A stretch of 64,000 nt of DNA from Burkholderia sp. GAS332 (GCA_900142905.1 FSRV01000001.1:3906001-3970000); one strand, 5' to 3'; counted from the stretch's first letter, positions 44,587 to 53,662 are shown. The notes: a model not told the origin generated them from the letters alone. Program-made: numbers and translations.

Positions 44587-46572
44587 TCAGATATCCGCTT
44601 CCACGTCGTTGCCCTTTTCTTCCAGCCAGCTGCGCCGCGACGCCGCTTCGCCCTTGCCCATCAGCATCGTCATACGCGCCACCGTGGCGTCATAGTCGAG
44701 TTCGCCGAGCGCCACCGGCGTCAGGCGCCGCGTGTCGGGGTTCATCGTCGTGTCCCACAACTGCTCCGCGCTCATTTCACCGAGGCCTTTGAAGCGGCTG
44801 ATGGACCACTGCGTCTCGCGCACACCGTCCTTGCGCAGCTTGTCGAGGATCGCCTCGAGTTCGCCTTCATCGAGCGCGTAGAGTTTTTGCGCCGGCTTCT
44901 TGCCGCGCGCGGGTGCATCGACCCGGAACAGCGGCGGACGCGCCACGCACACATGCCCGCGTTCGATCAGCTGCGGGAAATGCTTGAAGAACAGCGTGAG
45001 CAGCAGCACCTGGATGTGCGAACCGTCGACGTCAGCGTCCGACAAGATGCAGATCTTGCCGTAGCGCAGATTAGACAGATCGACCTTGTCGTCCGGGCTA
45101 TGCGGATCGACGCCGATCGCCACCGAAATGTCGTGCACTTCGTTGTTGGCGAACAGCCGATCGCGCTCGGTTTCCCACGTATTCAGCACCTTGCCGCGCA
45201 GCGGCAGGATCGCCTGGTATTCCTTGTCGCGCCCCATCTTTGCCGAACCGCCCGCCGAGTCACCCTCGACGAGGAACAGTTCGTTGCGGCCGATTTCCGT
45301 CGATTCGCAATCGGTCAGCTTACCCGGCAGAACGGCCACGCCCGAGCTCTTGCGCTTCTCGACCTTCTGGCCGGCGCGGGTACGTGCTTGCGCCTGCTTG
45401 ATGACGAGGTCGGCGAGTTTCTTGCCGTGCTCGACGTGCTGATTCAGCCACAGCTCCAAAGCCGGCCGCGAGAACGACGACACCAGTTTCACCGCATCGC
45501 GGCTATTCAGGCGTTCCTTGATCTGCCCTTGGAATTGCGGATCGAGCACCTTCGCCGACAGCACGAACGACACGCGCGCGAACACGTCTTCCGCCAGCAG
45601 CTTGACGCCCTTCGGTTGCAGGTTGTGCAACTCGACAAAACTCTTCACCGCCTGGAACAGACCGTCACGCAAACCGGATTCGTGCGTGCCACCGGCAGGC
45701 GTCGGAATCAGATTGACGTACGACTCGCGCATGAGCGTGCCTTCTTCGCTCCACGCGACGACCCATGAGGCGCCTTCGCCTTCGGCAAACGTCTCCTCGC
45801 TCGTGCGTGAATTTTCGACGTAGCGCTCGCCCTCGAACAGCGGAATCAGCAGATCGCTGCCGTTCATGCCTTCGAGCAGGTAGCCGCGCAAACCGTCTTC
45901 GTATTTCCAGGTTTGCGTTTCACCGGTTTTCTCGTTGATCAGCGTGACTTCGACGCCTGGCAACAGCACCGCTTTCGAGCGCAGCAGACGTTGCAATTCG
46001 CCGAGCGGCAGGTTCGGCGAATCGAAGTATTTCGGATTAGCCCATGCGGTAACGCGCGTGCCGGACTTCTTGTCGCCTTTGGTCGCGGGGCGTACTTCAA
46101 GCTGCTTCGCGACGTCGCCGTTGGCAAAGCTCAATTCGGCGATTTTGCCTTCGCGCCACACGGTGACGTCGAGGCGGGTGGACAGCGCGTTAGTAACCGA
46201 CACGCCGACGCCATGCAGGCCGCCCGAGAACGTGTAGGCGCCGCCGGCGGCTTTATCGAACTTGCCGCCCGCGTGCAGGCGCGTGAAAACGATTTCGACA
46301 ACCGGCACGCCTTCTTCCGGATGCATGCCGAACGGAATGCCACGGCCGTCGTCTTCGACGGAGACCGAATGGTCCGCGTGCAGCGTGACCGTGATTTGCC
46401 GGCCGTGGCCGCCAAGGGCCTCGTCCGACGCGTTGTCGATAACTTCCTGAATGATGTGCAGCGGATTTTCGGTGCGGGTGTACATCCCGGGCCGTTGCTT
46501 GACCGGCTCCAGGCCCTTCAACACCTTGATCGACGCTTCGCTATACGCGGCGTTTGGCTTTTTCGTAGACAT
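44587..46572 (-). CDS. parE: DNA topoisomerase IV subunit B
   Basis: This 661-aa ATPase subunit has the GHKL site (VIDNASDEALGGHG; VEDDGRGIPFGMHPEEG; FSGGLHGVGVSVTNALS), the transducer Lys region and the Toprim motifs EGDSAGGSAKMGRD and LSDADVDGSHIQVLL. Length and sequence fit ParE, not GyrB. The ATG at 46572 has AACC-rich upstream sequence with a modest GAGTC. It is first in the parE-parC unit and faces the toxin-antitoxin genes across 397 bases. Confidence 0.96.
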   Translation of the reverse strand: MSTKKPNAAYSEASIKVLKGLEPVKQRPGMYTRTENPLHIIQEVIDNASDEALGGHGRQITVTLHADHSVSVEDDGRGIPFGMHPEEGVPVVEIVFTRLHAGGKFDKAAGGAYTFSGGLHGVGVSVTNALSTRLDVTVWREGKIAELSFANGDVAKQLEVRPATKGDKKSGTRVTAWANPKYFDSPNLPLGELQRLLRSKAVLLPGVEVTLINEKTGETQTWKYEDGLRGYLLEGMNGSDLLIPLFEGERYVENSRTSEETFAEGEGASWVVAWSEEGTLMRESYVNLIPTPAGGTHESGLRDGLFQAVKSFVELHNLQPKGVKLLAEDVFARVSFVLSAKVLDPQFQGQIKERLNSRDAVKLVSSFSRPALELWLNQHVEHGKKLADLVIKQAQARTRAGQKVEKRKSSGVAVLPGKLTDCESTEIGRNELFLVEGDSAGGSAKMGRDKEYQAILPLRGKVLNTWETERDRLFANNEVHDISVAIGVDPHSPDDKVDLSNLRYGKICILSDADVDGSHIQVLLLTLFFKHFPQLIERGHVCVARPPLFRVDAPARGKKPAQKLYALDEGELEAILDKLRKDGVRETQWSISRFKGLGEMSAEQLWDTTMNPDTRRLTPVALGELDYDATVARMTMLMGKGEAASRRSWLEEKGNDVEADI

Positions 46573-46969
46573 GGTTGACTCGGGTGCGTCGGTTCATCGT
46601 TGTCCACAGGTCCTGTGGACAGGTCCGTGGACAATGCGTTGAGTTTTCAAAAAAAGCGAAACGAAACAACGGGGTTAGGTAGGGTGCCCGCAGTGCGGGC
46701 AAGCTGTTTTGTCGCCTGGCTTCCCATGGGCGCGCTCGACGGTGGCTCGGTGCGGGCTCCACAGCCCGGCAACGGCCAGCCGGTACGAACGGCGGGGGAA
46801 GCCTGTTCGCGGGGTATTTTACTGATTTCGATACGGGGAGCAATTTGCCGGATGTCCGATCGGCCGTTTGGTAGGGGGCGAACAGGCTAATCCGGGTAGA
46901 TTGCGACGCTGGTGAACGGCACACATATATAATCTGAACTCTCCCCCACGCCGTTGTCGGAGTGCCGAA
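46573..46969 (+). promoter_or_regulatory. 397-bp intergenic region with promoter for the MNT-HEPN pair
   Basis: A perfect TATAAT at 46928-46933 lies 36 bases before the MntA start; the best -35 candidate (TTGCGA, 46901-46906) is too far for ideal spacing. The rest of the interval is the upstream region of parE and holds no gene I can support. Confidence 0.45.
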
Positions 46970-47260
46970 ATGAGACCTTCTGAAGCGCTCAGCGCCCATC
47001 GCACCGAAGTCAGGAAGATCGTCGCCGAGCATCATGCCATCAATGCCCGCGTCTTCGGCTCCGCGATTCGCGGCGAGGACCGCGACGACAGCGATCTCGA
47101 TCTGCTCGTCGATCCGACGCCCGAAACGACGTTGCTGGATATCGCCCGCATTCAGAGCCGCTTGCAAAGACTTCTCGGCGTGTCGGTTGACGTCCTGACT
47201 CCCAAAGCGCTTCCGGAAGCGTTCCGCGCCCGCGTCGTTGCCGAAGCGGTGCCGGTGTGA
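46970..47260 (+). CDS. mntA: MntA-type nucleotidyltransferase antitoxin
   Basis: This 96-aa minimal nucleotidyltransferase has an exact GSX10DXD motif (GSAIRGEDRDDSDLDLLV, about 31-48), with DVLTP supplying the third Asp. In characterised MntA/HepT systems this enzyme adds AMP units to the Tyr of the HEPN toxin and so neutralises it. Its TGA overlaps the GTG of the HEPN gene (GTGA), the usual tight coupling. Confidence in the family is high; activity is inferred. Confidence 0.9.
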   Translation: MRPSEALSAHRTEVRKIVAEHHAINARVFGSAIRGEDRDDSDLDLLVDPTPETTLLDIARIQSRLQRLLGVSVDVLTPKALPEAFRARVVAEAVPV

Positions 47261-47565
47261 GAAAGAGCGATTTGCGGGTGGCCGACTACGTTGACCATAT
47301 GCTCAATGCCATCGAGCGGATTCAGCGCTACACGCAGGGTATGACTGATTCGACATTTCTGGGCGACGAATTGGTACAAGATGCCGTGATTCGTAATCTG
47401 GAAATCGTGGGCGAGGCGGCGCGTAACATCGAGCGCGACCACCCGGCATTCGCCGCTGCCCACGCCGAAGTTCCGTGGGAGGAAATGTACCTCATGCGCA
47501 ATCGTGTCGCGCATGGTTACCTTTTCAATCGACCTTGGAATCGTGTGGCAGACCCTGCAACGTGA
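47257..47565 (+). CDS. hepT: HepT-type HEPN (DUF86) ribonuclease toxin
   Basis: This 102-aa HEPN protein starts at GTG 47257, overlapping the upstream stop. The active-site RX4HXY motif is intact (RNRVAHGY, about 83-90), with IVGEAARNIERDHPAF before it as in DUF86 proteins. HepT toxins cleave RNA as dimers and are inactivated by AMPylation of the motif Tyr. The pair lies between parE and uup and may be a stabilisation or anti-phage module. Confidence 0.9.
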   Translation: MRKSDLRVADYVDHMLNAIERIQRYTQGMTDSTFLGDELVQDAVIRNLEIVGEAARNIERDHPAFAAAHAEVPWEEMYLMRNRVAHGYLFNRPWNRVADPAT

Positions 47566-47647
47566 ACTACCCGATCTCCAACAGCTCCTTTCAGGCCTGA
47601 AAAACGCGTAAGCGAGGCATGCGCCTTTCGGGCCACGTCCTCACCCA

Positions 47648-49576
47648 TCACTTCCGCTTACTCTCCAGTTCGTCCCATCGTTCCATCGCCGCCAGCAACT
47701 CCTCGTCGATCGCCGCGTAGCGTGCGGTCAGCCGCGTGCCTTCCGCCGCGTCTTTCGCGAAGATCGAGCCTTCTTCGAGTTGCGCGCCAATCGCCTTTTG
47801 CTCGGCTTCCAGCGCAGCGATCTGTGCCGGCAGCGCTTCGAGCTCGCGCTGTTCCTTGAACGACATCTTCGCGGCGCGCTGCGTATTGCGGCCAGCCGGC
47901 ACGCCAGCATCTTTCGCCGCTACTTCTTTGGCTGCCTCTTTCTGCGCCTCCTGCGCCATCTGCTGCGAGCGGTCGCGTTGAATCTGCCAGTCGGTAAAGC
48001 CGCCGACATACTCGCGCCACTTGCCCGCGCCTTCCGATGCAATCACGGAGGTCGCGACGTTATCCAGAAACGCGCGATCGTGGCTGACCAGCAGCACGGT
48101 GCCGTCATACTCGGTGAGCAGTTCTTCGAGCAATTCGAGCGTCGGGATGTCGAGGTCGTTGGTCGGTTCGTCGAGCACCAGCACGTTGGCCGGCCGCGCG
48201 AACAGACGCGCCAGCAGCAGGCGATTGCGCTCGCCGCCCGACAGCGACTTGACCGGCGAACGCGCGCGTTCCGGCGCGAACAGGAAGTCGCCCAGATAGC
48301 TCATTACGTGCTTCTTCTGGCCGTTGACTTCGACCCACTCGCTGCCCGGGCTGATCGTATCGGCGAGGCTCTTTTCCAGATCCAGTTGCGCGCGCATCTG
48401 GTCGAAGTACGCGACCTGCAGATTGGTGCCGATGCGCACCGTGCCTTCGTCCGGCGGCAATTCGCCGAGGATCATCTTCAGCAGCGTGGTCTTGCCCGCA
48501 CCGTTCGGACCGACGAAGCCGATCTTGTCGCCACGCATCACCGTAGCCGTGAAGTTGTCGACCACCGTGCGCGAACCGTAGCGCTTGGTGACGTCGGTCA
48601 GTTCGGCGACGATCTTGCCGGACTTCTCACCTTGGCCCACGTCGAGCTTGACGTTGCCCTGCACGTTGCGGCGTTCGGCACGCTCGTTGCGCATCTCCAC
48701 GAGTCGCGCGATCCGGCCGACGCTGCGCGTACGGCGCGCTTCCACGCCCTTGCGAATCCACACTTCTTCCTGCGCGAGCAGCTTGTCGAACTTGGCTGCT
48801 TCGACTTGCTCGATTTCAAGCTGCTGCGCCTTGCGGGTCTGGTAGGCGCTGAAATTGCCCGGATACGACAGCAGACGCCCGCGATCCAGTTCAACGATGC
48901 GGGTGGCGACACGGTCGAGAAACGCGCGATCGTGGGTGATGAACAACAGGCCTGCGCGCAGCGAGACCAACAGTTCCTCGAGCCAGCGGATACCGTCGAA
49001 ATCGAGGTGGTTGGTTGGCTCGTCGAGCAGAAGCACGTCCGGCTGCACGACCAGCGCGCGCGCCAGCGCGACGCGCTTTTGCATCCCGCCCGACAGCGAA
49101 CCGACCCGAGCCTCGCCATTCAGACCGATCTGCTGCAGCGTGGTGGCCACGCGCGTGCTCCAGTTCCAGGCGTCCGAATGGTCGAGCGCCGATTGCAGCG
49201 TGTTCATGCGCGACATCAGCGCATCGTGCTCCGGGCCTTCCGGCTCGTCAGCCAGTTGATTGGCGACCACGTCGTATTGATCCAGCAGTTCGCGGGCGTG
49301 GGTTAGGCCGGCGGCGACCGCTTCGAACACCGTGTCGTCCGTATCGAACTCCGGCTCTTGCGGCACATAGACCGAAGTCAGCCCCTGCTGACGCGTGACA
49401 AGGCCATCGTCAGGCTTGGTCAGATCGGCGACGATTTTCAGCAGCGACGACTTGCCCGCGCCGTTACGGCCGATCAGCCCTACGCGCTCGCCCGCTTCGA
49501 GAGAGAAATCCGCGTGATCGAGCAACGCGACGTGACCGAACGCCAGTTGGGCCCCGGTAATGGTGTAAAGCGACAT
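47648..49576 (-). CDS. uup: ABC-F family ATPase, Uup-like
   Basis: This 642-aa soluble protein has two ABC domains without membrane parts. Walker A sequences are GLIGRNGAGKSSLLK (about 35) and GFVGPNGAGKTTLLK (about 350); signatures are SLSGGMQKRVALARAL and SLSGGERNRLLLARLF, with LLDEPTNHLDF and VLDEPTNDLDI. The inter-domain linker is Arg-rich (about 260-310). The C-terminal coiled coil (about 560-642: KMSFKEQRELEALPAQIAAL) favours Uup over EttA. Known members act on ribosomes or on branched DNA; the precise role is not settled. Confidence 0.92.
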   Translation of the reverse strand: MSLYTITGAQLAFGHVALLDHADFSLEAGERVGLIGRNGAGKSSLLKIVADLTKPDDGLVTRQQGLTSVYVPQEPEFDTDDTVFEAVAAGLTHARELLDQYDVVANQLADEPEGPEHDALMSRMNTLQSALDHSDAWNWSTRVATTLQQIGLNGEARVGSLSGGMQKRVALARALVVQPDVLLLDEPTNHLDFDGIRWLEELLVSLRAGLLFITHDRAFLDRVATRIVELDRGRLLSYPGNFSAYQTRKAQQLEIEQVEAAKFDKLLAQEEVWIRKGVEARRTRSVGRIARLVEMRNERAERRNVQGNVKLDVGQGEKSGKIVAELTDVTKRYGSRTVVDNFTATVMRGDKIGFVGPNGAGKTTLLKMILGELPPDEGTVRIGTNLQVAYFDQMRAQLDLEKSLADTISPGSEWVEVNGQKKHVMSYLGDFLFAPERARSPVKSLSGGERNRLLLARLFARPANVLVLDEPTNDLDIPTLELLEELLTEYDGTVLLVSHDRAFLDNVATSVIASEGAGKWREYVGGFTDWQIQRDRSQQMAQEAQKEAAKEVAAKDAGVPAGRNTQRAAKMSFKEQRELEALPAQIAALEAEQKAIGAQLEEGSIFAKDAAEGTRLTARYAAIDEELLAAMERWDELESKRK

Positions 49577-49749
49577 GGAGAATTGGAGAAGACAGCGATG
49601 AGTCGGAACTGCTCATTGTACCGGGCGCACGGGCGGGTGCCTGTATGCCGGAAGAGATAGGCCGAATGACCGGCTTGCAAAACGGATTCTGAGCGGGAAA
49701 ACGCGGCCGGGCGGTGCATGCACACGCCCGGTTCGCTTGGGCGTGCAGG

Positions 49750-50151
49750 TTACTTCACGTGCACGGTGATGGTTTTGCTCATCTCCGGGCCATACGAGCG
49801 GTGCGCGCCGTCGCCGAATTGCAGCGTCAGCGTATGGTCGCCCGGCGGCAGCGTCAGGTCGGTTTCGGTCTGGCCTTTGCCGAAGTGGAGCGATTTGTCG
49901 TTAGCGGGGATCACTTCGCCCTTGGGGAGCGGCTGGCCGTCGATCAGCAGATGATGGTGGCCCGTGCCTTCCGTCATCGTGCCGGCCGGCGCGATCGTCA
50001 TCCCTTCGACGCCGAACACCACGTGCACCGGATTGCTGACGGTTGCGCCGTCCGCCGGCTGCACAAAAGAGACGCTAGCGGCCTGCGCCGCGCCCGCTAC
50101 GGCCAGCAACCCGGCCAGTACCGTACCGGCCAACCATTTATTTTTAAACAT
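49750..50151 (-). CDS. DUF4399 exported protein
   Basis: This 133-aa precursor has a signal peptide (LAGTVLAGLLAVAGAAQA-AS) and a DUF4399 beta-sandwich: SVSFVQPADGATVSNPVHVV, FGVEGMTIAPAG, GTGHHHLLIDGQPLP and PPGDHTLTLQFGDGAH, then YGPEMSKTITVHV. The His cluster GHHHL may bind metal. The ATG at 50151 has AGGAGAAAAAC before it. Function unknown; it is probably periplasmic and may bind copper, as some similar small exported domains do. Confidence 0.87.
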   Translation of the reverse strand: MFKNKWLAGTVLAGLLAVAGAAQAASVSFVQPADGATVSNPVHVVFGVEGMTIAPAGTMTEGTGHHHLLIDGQPLPKGEVIPANDKSLHFGKGQTETDLTLPPGDHTLTLQFGDGAHRSYGPEMSKTITVHVK

Positions 50152-50292
50152 TGTTTTTCTCCTTTTTGGGAAACGAGAGTCATGCGCGGGCCATACAGCC
50201 GTCGATCGCGGCTCCGGTTGCCTGAGGCCGATCGTCGCAACGCATGCCAGGCGCACGGCGCGCCTGTCCAAAAGACGAGCTGCGGATCAAAG

Positions 50293-50309
50293 CATACACG
50301 CTGTGTATG
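50293..50309. promoter_or_regulatory. perfect inverted repeat upstream of the DUF4399 gene
   Basis: CATACAC (50293-50299) and GTGTATG (50303-50309) form a 7-bp inverted repeat with a 3-base spacer, about 140 bases before the DUF4399 start and 170 before rubredoxin. It is operator-like; no regulator is known. The rest of 50152-50477 shows nothing clear. Confidence 0.3.
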
Positions 50310-50477
50310 ACGGGGTCCGTCACGCGGGCCCGGACACGTCTCAGGCACTTTGCGGCGATGCCGCATGGGTAATTAGCGGTCCGTTTGTCAAATTCCGGTA
50401 ATATTGCGGGTCGCCGCCGTGCCCAAAAAAGGGGCAGACTGGGCGGATCAATGCACTGAACCAAAGAAGAGTACGTC

Positions 50478-50669
50478 GTGAGCGAAGTAATTGAAGTGAC
50501 TGAATATAAGAGCTGGGTCTGCCTGATTTGCGGCTGGATCTACAACGAAGAAGAAGGCCTTCCCGAAGAAGGTATCGCCCCGGGCACGCGCTTCGCCGCG
50601 ATTCCGGACGACTGGCGCTGCCCGCTGTGCGATGTAGGCAAGGCGGAGTTTGCGGTGGTGGAATTCTGA
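50478..50669 (+). CDS. rubredoxin
   Basis: This 63-aa one-iron electron carrier has CxxCG (CLICGWIYNEEEGLPEEGI) and CPLCDVGK metal-binding motifs and the conserved GTRFAAIPDDWRCP. GTAC-GTCGTG precedes the start. Rubredoxins deliver electrons to hydroxylases or oxygen-detoxifying enzymes; no partner is adjacent. Confidence 0.95.
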   Translation: MSEVIEVTEYKSWVCLICGWIYNEEEGLPEEGIAPGTRFAAIPDDWRCPLCDVGKAEFAVVEF

Positions 50670-50725
50670 GTTAGCTCGATTGAACCGGGGTGCGCTGCTT
50701 GATGGTGTGCACCGGGCGGTTCGCG

Positions 50726-50754
50726 CGGCCCAGTGGGTGATACCTGCTGGGCCG
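50726..50754 (+). terminator. terminator after rubredoxin
   Basis: Stem CGGCCCAG (50726-50733) pairs with CTGGGCCG (50747-50754) and is followed by TTTGCTTTG. It lies 57 bases after the rubredoxin stop. Confidence 0.6.
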
Positions 50755-50900
50755 TTTGCTTTGTGGGACGGGCTTTGCAGCCCTCCTCGCGGATGGGCGT
50801 GTTTGATATACTCTGCGCTCGCTGGCGAATTTGGACTCGCCTGGTCCCTGCCGGGGGTTGTGAGTCGGCGGGATTGCGGCGATTATTTTGGTTCGGTCCT

Positions 50901-50975
50901 CTCCCCGTAGTTCAATGGATAGAACAAGTGCCTCCTAAGCGCTAGATACAGGTTCGATTCCTGTCGGGGGGACCA
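50901..50975 (+). tRNA. tRNA-Arg, anticodon CCU
   Basis: The cloverleaf folds fully. The acceptor is CTCCCCG/CGGGGGG, the D stem GTTC/GAAC, the anticodon stem AGTGC/GCGCT with loop CTCCTAA (anticodon CCT), and the T arm ACAGG-TTCGATT-CCTGT. Discriminator A and encoded CCA (50973-50975) follow. A TATACT at 50807-50812 may be the promoter -10. A terminator follows at 51011. Confidence 0.95.
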
Positions 50976-51010
50976 ATCAACGCTCCAGCGTCTCTCAAGT
51001 ATGTCCAGAC

Positions 51011-51044
51011 AGCCCCGTACAGCTTTGTGCTACGGGGCTTTTTT
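51011..51044 (+). terminator. terminator after tRNA-Arg
   Basis: Stem AGCCCCGTA (51011-51019) pairs with TACGGGGCT (51031-51039) and is followed by TTTTT. Confidence 0.88.
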
Positions 51045-51224
51045 GTTGCCGTCACTGCCCAAGGTTGCGAAACCTACTGATCTACTCGTATGCGCAGGCG
51101 GTCTACGAGAACGCGTCTGCATGCCGAACGCCCTTCCGGACAACCCGTGCAGTTCGACTTTCCCTGCTCTTGGGACTTGCACGGCGGGGCCTAAAGTAAT
51201 TCCAGCGGCCGCCGAAAATCAGGC

Positions 51225-51434
51225 ATGGACAACGACGACCTCCTCCGCCCCGGCCACCCCCTTTATGACGAAGCAATGGCCCTCGAACTGACCGTGCGCA
51301 CGCTGCGTCACGCACAGGGGAAGAAGAATCCCGAAGACGTTCTCTATGCCTCACCTGAGTGGAACGTTGTCAGCGAGGAGTTTGTGCGCGACCTTTATCG
51401 CGCAATGGGTGGCGATCCAGGCAAGTTGCCTTGA
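51225..51434 (+). CDS. small unknown protein, 69 aa
   Basis: I do not recognise a family. The product is acidic and soluble: MDNDDLLRPGHPLYDEAMAL, ELTVRTLRHAQGKK, then DVLYASPEWNVVSEEFVRDL and MGGDPGKLP. The start is ATG 51225. The region 50976-51224 holds the tRNA terminator and nothing else I can support. It lies 250 bases downstream of a tRNA, a site where small mobile-element remnants are common. Confidence 0.5.
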   Translation: MDNDDLLRPGHPLYDEAMALELTVRTLRHAQGKKNPEDVLYASPEWNVVSEEFVRDLYRAMGGDPGKLP

Positions 51435-51538
51435 TTCGAGAGTAAGGGAACGAGCAGTCCACGCAGAACGCGCGAACCGAAGTGAAGTGAAGCGAACAAC
51501 GGCCGGAGACGATCGACGCCTCCAGCCGCATCAGTCAG

Positions 51539-52246
51539 TTACGAAGGCCGTTTCGGAATCTCCAATCCCCTCACCACCGCCGGACGCGCAACGAACGCCG
51601 CCAGCACCCGCTTCACATTCGAAAACTCGTCAATCCCGACCAGATCCCCTGCTTCGTAGAAGCCGATCAGATTACGCACCCACGGGAAGGTCGCGATATC
51701 AGCGATCGAGTAGGCATCGCCCAAAATCCAGTCGCGCCCTTTGAGCTGCTGATCCAGCACCCCAAGCAGCCGCTTCGACTCGGCGATATAACGATCGCGC
51801 GGGCGTTTGTCTTCGTATTCCTTGCCGGCGAACTTGTGGAAGAAGCCCACCTGGCCGAACATCGGGCCGATGCCGCCCATCTGGAACATGACCCACTGGA
51901 TCGCTTCATAACGGCCGGCGGCATCCTGCGGCATCAATTTGCCGCTCTTGTCCGCCAGGTAAATCAGAATCGCGCCGGATTCGAACAGCGGCAGCGGTTT
52001 GCCGTCAGGGCCGTTCGGATCGATGATCGCCGGAATCTTGTTGTTCGGATTCAGCGACAAGAATTCAGCGGACATCTGATCGTTGGTGTCGAAGCGCACG
52101 AGATGCGGCTCATACGGCAGACCGGTCTCTTCGAGCATGATCGACACCTTCACGCCATTGGGCGTCGGCAGCGAATACAGCTGAATCCGGTCCGGATGCT
52201 CGGCAGGCCATTTCTTCGTGATCGGGAAGGCGGAGAGATCGGTCAT
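51539..52246 (-). CDS. glutathione S-transferase (YfcG/Ure2-like)
   Basis: This 235-aa protein has a thioredoxin-like N-domain (IQLYSLPTPNGVKVSIMLEE, then LPLFESGAILIYLAD with the glutathione-binding ES pair) and a helical C-domain (GRDWILGDAYSIADIATFPW). The Asn in TPNGVKV and the length fit the YfcG/YghU disulfide-bond oxidoreductase class. The ATG at 52246 is the start of the conserved part; the frame extends to 52351 without a site. Confidence 0.9.
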   Translation of the reverse strand: MTDLSAFPITKKWPAEHPDRIQLYSLPTPNGVKVSIMLEETGLPYEPHLVRFDTNDQMSAEFLSLNPNNKIPAIIDPNGPDGKPLPLFESGAILIYLADKSGKLMPQDAAGRYEAIQWVMFQMGGIGPMFGQVGFFHKFAGKEYEDKRPRDRYIAESKRLLGVLDQQLKGRDWILGDAYSIADIATFPWVRNLIGFYEAGDLVGIDEFSNVKRVLAAFVARPAVVRGLEIPKRPS

Positions 52247-52458
52247 GGTGACGGTGTAACCCTTGTGCGAGAGCTGCGGCTGGAAATCGGAAGCGGGAAT
52301 CAGCGATCGGCCAGAAGACCGAAAGGACAGACCCGAACGCGCGACCGACAAATATAAACCGACTCAGCACAACGCGTGCGAGCCCGCCTCAGTTCACCCC
52401 AACGCGAACGTGGCCACTCGACGCTCATCTCTACCGCCTAGCCGCACGAAGGCACCCG

Positions 52459-52680
52459 TCACCACAAATCCTTGGTCGCCGTACCGGCACGCAGGTCATA
52501 CCCTTCGCGCCACAAGGCCGCGCCGACCGTCAACAGCAGCGTCCTCTGCTCGCCATCGAGTTGCTCCCACGTCGTCGCCAGCCAACTGGCGAAACTCGCG
52601 CAGGTGGGTTCGAGGTCGACAGGCACTTTGCCCTCCAGGTACTGCCGTTCGAACATCGAAAGCACTTTTGCGGGTGTCAT
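52459..52680 (-). CDS. small unknown protein, 73 aa
   Basis: No domain is recognised. It reads MTPAKVLSMFERQYLEGKVP, then PTCASFASWLATTWEQLDGE and LLLTVGAALWREGYDLR. It is probably helical and soluble. AGGAAGAGG lies upstream of the ATG at 52680. It is flanked by the GST gene and a CsbD gene on the same strand. Confidence 0.6.
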   Translation of the reverse strand: MTPAKVLSMFERQYLEGKVPVDLEPTCASFASWLATTWEQLDGEQRTLLLTVGAALWREGYDLRAGTATKDLW

Positions 52681-52859
52681 GGGCGCCTCTTCCTGTTGGA
52701 TGCGCCAAGTCTAAAGGTGGCGCACGGCGCGCGGAGCATCCGCGGCGCTGAACCCGGGTTACTCCCAGGCGAAAACGGCGCGGCGTCCGACAGCTGATTC
52801 CTGACACCTGATAAGTAAAGCTCGGCTGAAGCCCAACACCCAAAGCCTTGTAAGAACGA

Positions 52860-52881
52860 AAAAGGCGCCGAAGCGCCTTTT
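52860..52881 (-). terminator. terminator after the CsbD gene
   Basis: Stem AAAAGGCGC (52860-52868) pairs with GCGCCTTTT (52873-52881) around CGAA. It lies about 27 bases past the CsbD stop on the minus strand. Confidence 0.8.
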
Positions 52882-52907
52882 CCCATCAAGCGACACAGCA
52901 AGCCAAA

Positions 52908-53099
52908 TTACGGCGCCTTGCGCTTTGCATTGTCTTTGGCCTCTTCCTTGGCGTCGCCGTAAGCCTTTTGCACTTTGCCCGCGCCTTGTTGAAGGTCGCC
53001 CTTGAGCTCCTTACCCGGGTTGTTCGTGGCCTTACCCACCACTTCGTTGACCTTACCCTTGATCTGCTCGCCTACACCCTTGACCTGGTCCTTGTTCAT
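52908..53099 (-). CDS. CsbD-family stress protein
   Basis: This 63-aa hydrophilic protein has the CsbD pattern: MNKDQVKGVGEQIKGKVNEV, VGKATNNPGKELKGDLQQGA and KVQKAYGDAKEEAKD. Such proteins are induced in general stress responses; no activity is known. The ATG at 53099 is used; the frame continues to 53183 with no ribosome site. Confidence 0.88.
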   Translation of the reverse strand: MNKDQVKGVGEQIKGKVNEVVGKATNNPGKELKGDLQQGAGKVQKAYGDAKEEAKDNAKRKAP

Positions 53100-53276
53100 G
53101 TTCGGCTCCGATATCTGGAATGCCGGCGCGACGTTACGCCAGTACCCCTGTTCAGCAACGGGTGTGCCCGCACCTGCCGCCAACCCGTTTCGCCCTACGA
53201 AGCCACTCGCAAGAAATATTTCAAGGAGACCCTAAAGTCCCGCCACGGCTTGCCGTAAAAGTGCCATGGAGGGGCT

Positions 53277-53603
53277 ATGGAACGCACACTCATTACACTG
53301 AACGGGTCATCCCAGGCGGCGCTGATCGATCAGGACATCGCGCACATCCGGCGCGTCATGCGGCCGTCTTTACACGGTGACCTGGGCGGACCGATTCTGC
53401 CGGCCACCTATTGGCGCAAGCGTCTGCATCAGTTGCTCGACACCGGCAGTCTGTCTCACTCGCATCTGTGCGCGGTGGACAGCCTCCTGCTGCAACTCGA
53501 CCAGTTCGAAGCCGAACCCCCGCCGGTATGGGATGAGCGGGTCCCGGCAGCCGCCACCGCGTTCCAGCCGCTACGCCCCGTGCCCGCCGCCAGTCATATC
53601 TGA
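53277..53603 (+). CDS. unknown protein, 108 aa
   Basis: No known domain. It contains LITLNGSSQAALIDQDIAHI, RRVMRPSLHGDLGGPILPATY and WRKRLHQLLDTGSLSHSHLC, then a Pro-rich C-terminus. It is soluble. GGAGGGGCT directly precedes the ATG at 53277, which strongly supports translation. It lies between the CsbD gene (opposite strand) and dcm, with no evident link to either. Confidence 0.65.
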   Translation: MERTLITLNGSSQAALIDQDIAHIRRVMRPSLHGDLGGPILPATYWRKRLHQLLDTGSLSHSHLCAVDSLLLQLDQFEAEPPPVWDERVPAAATAFQPLRPVPAASHI

Positions 53604-53662
53604 CGCGCTGCCAGCCTCGATGACCGGCTTTCCGCGCCGGCCCGCCCGACGATTCCCCGCTA

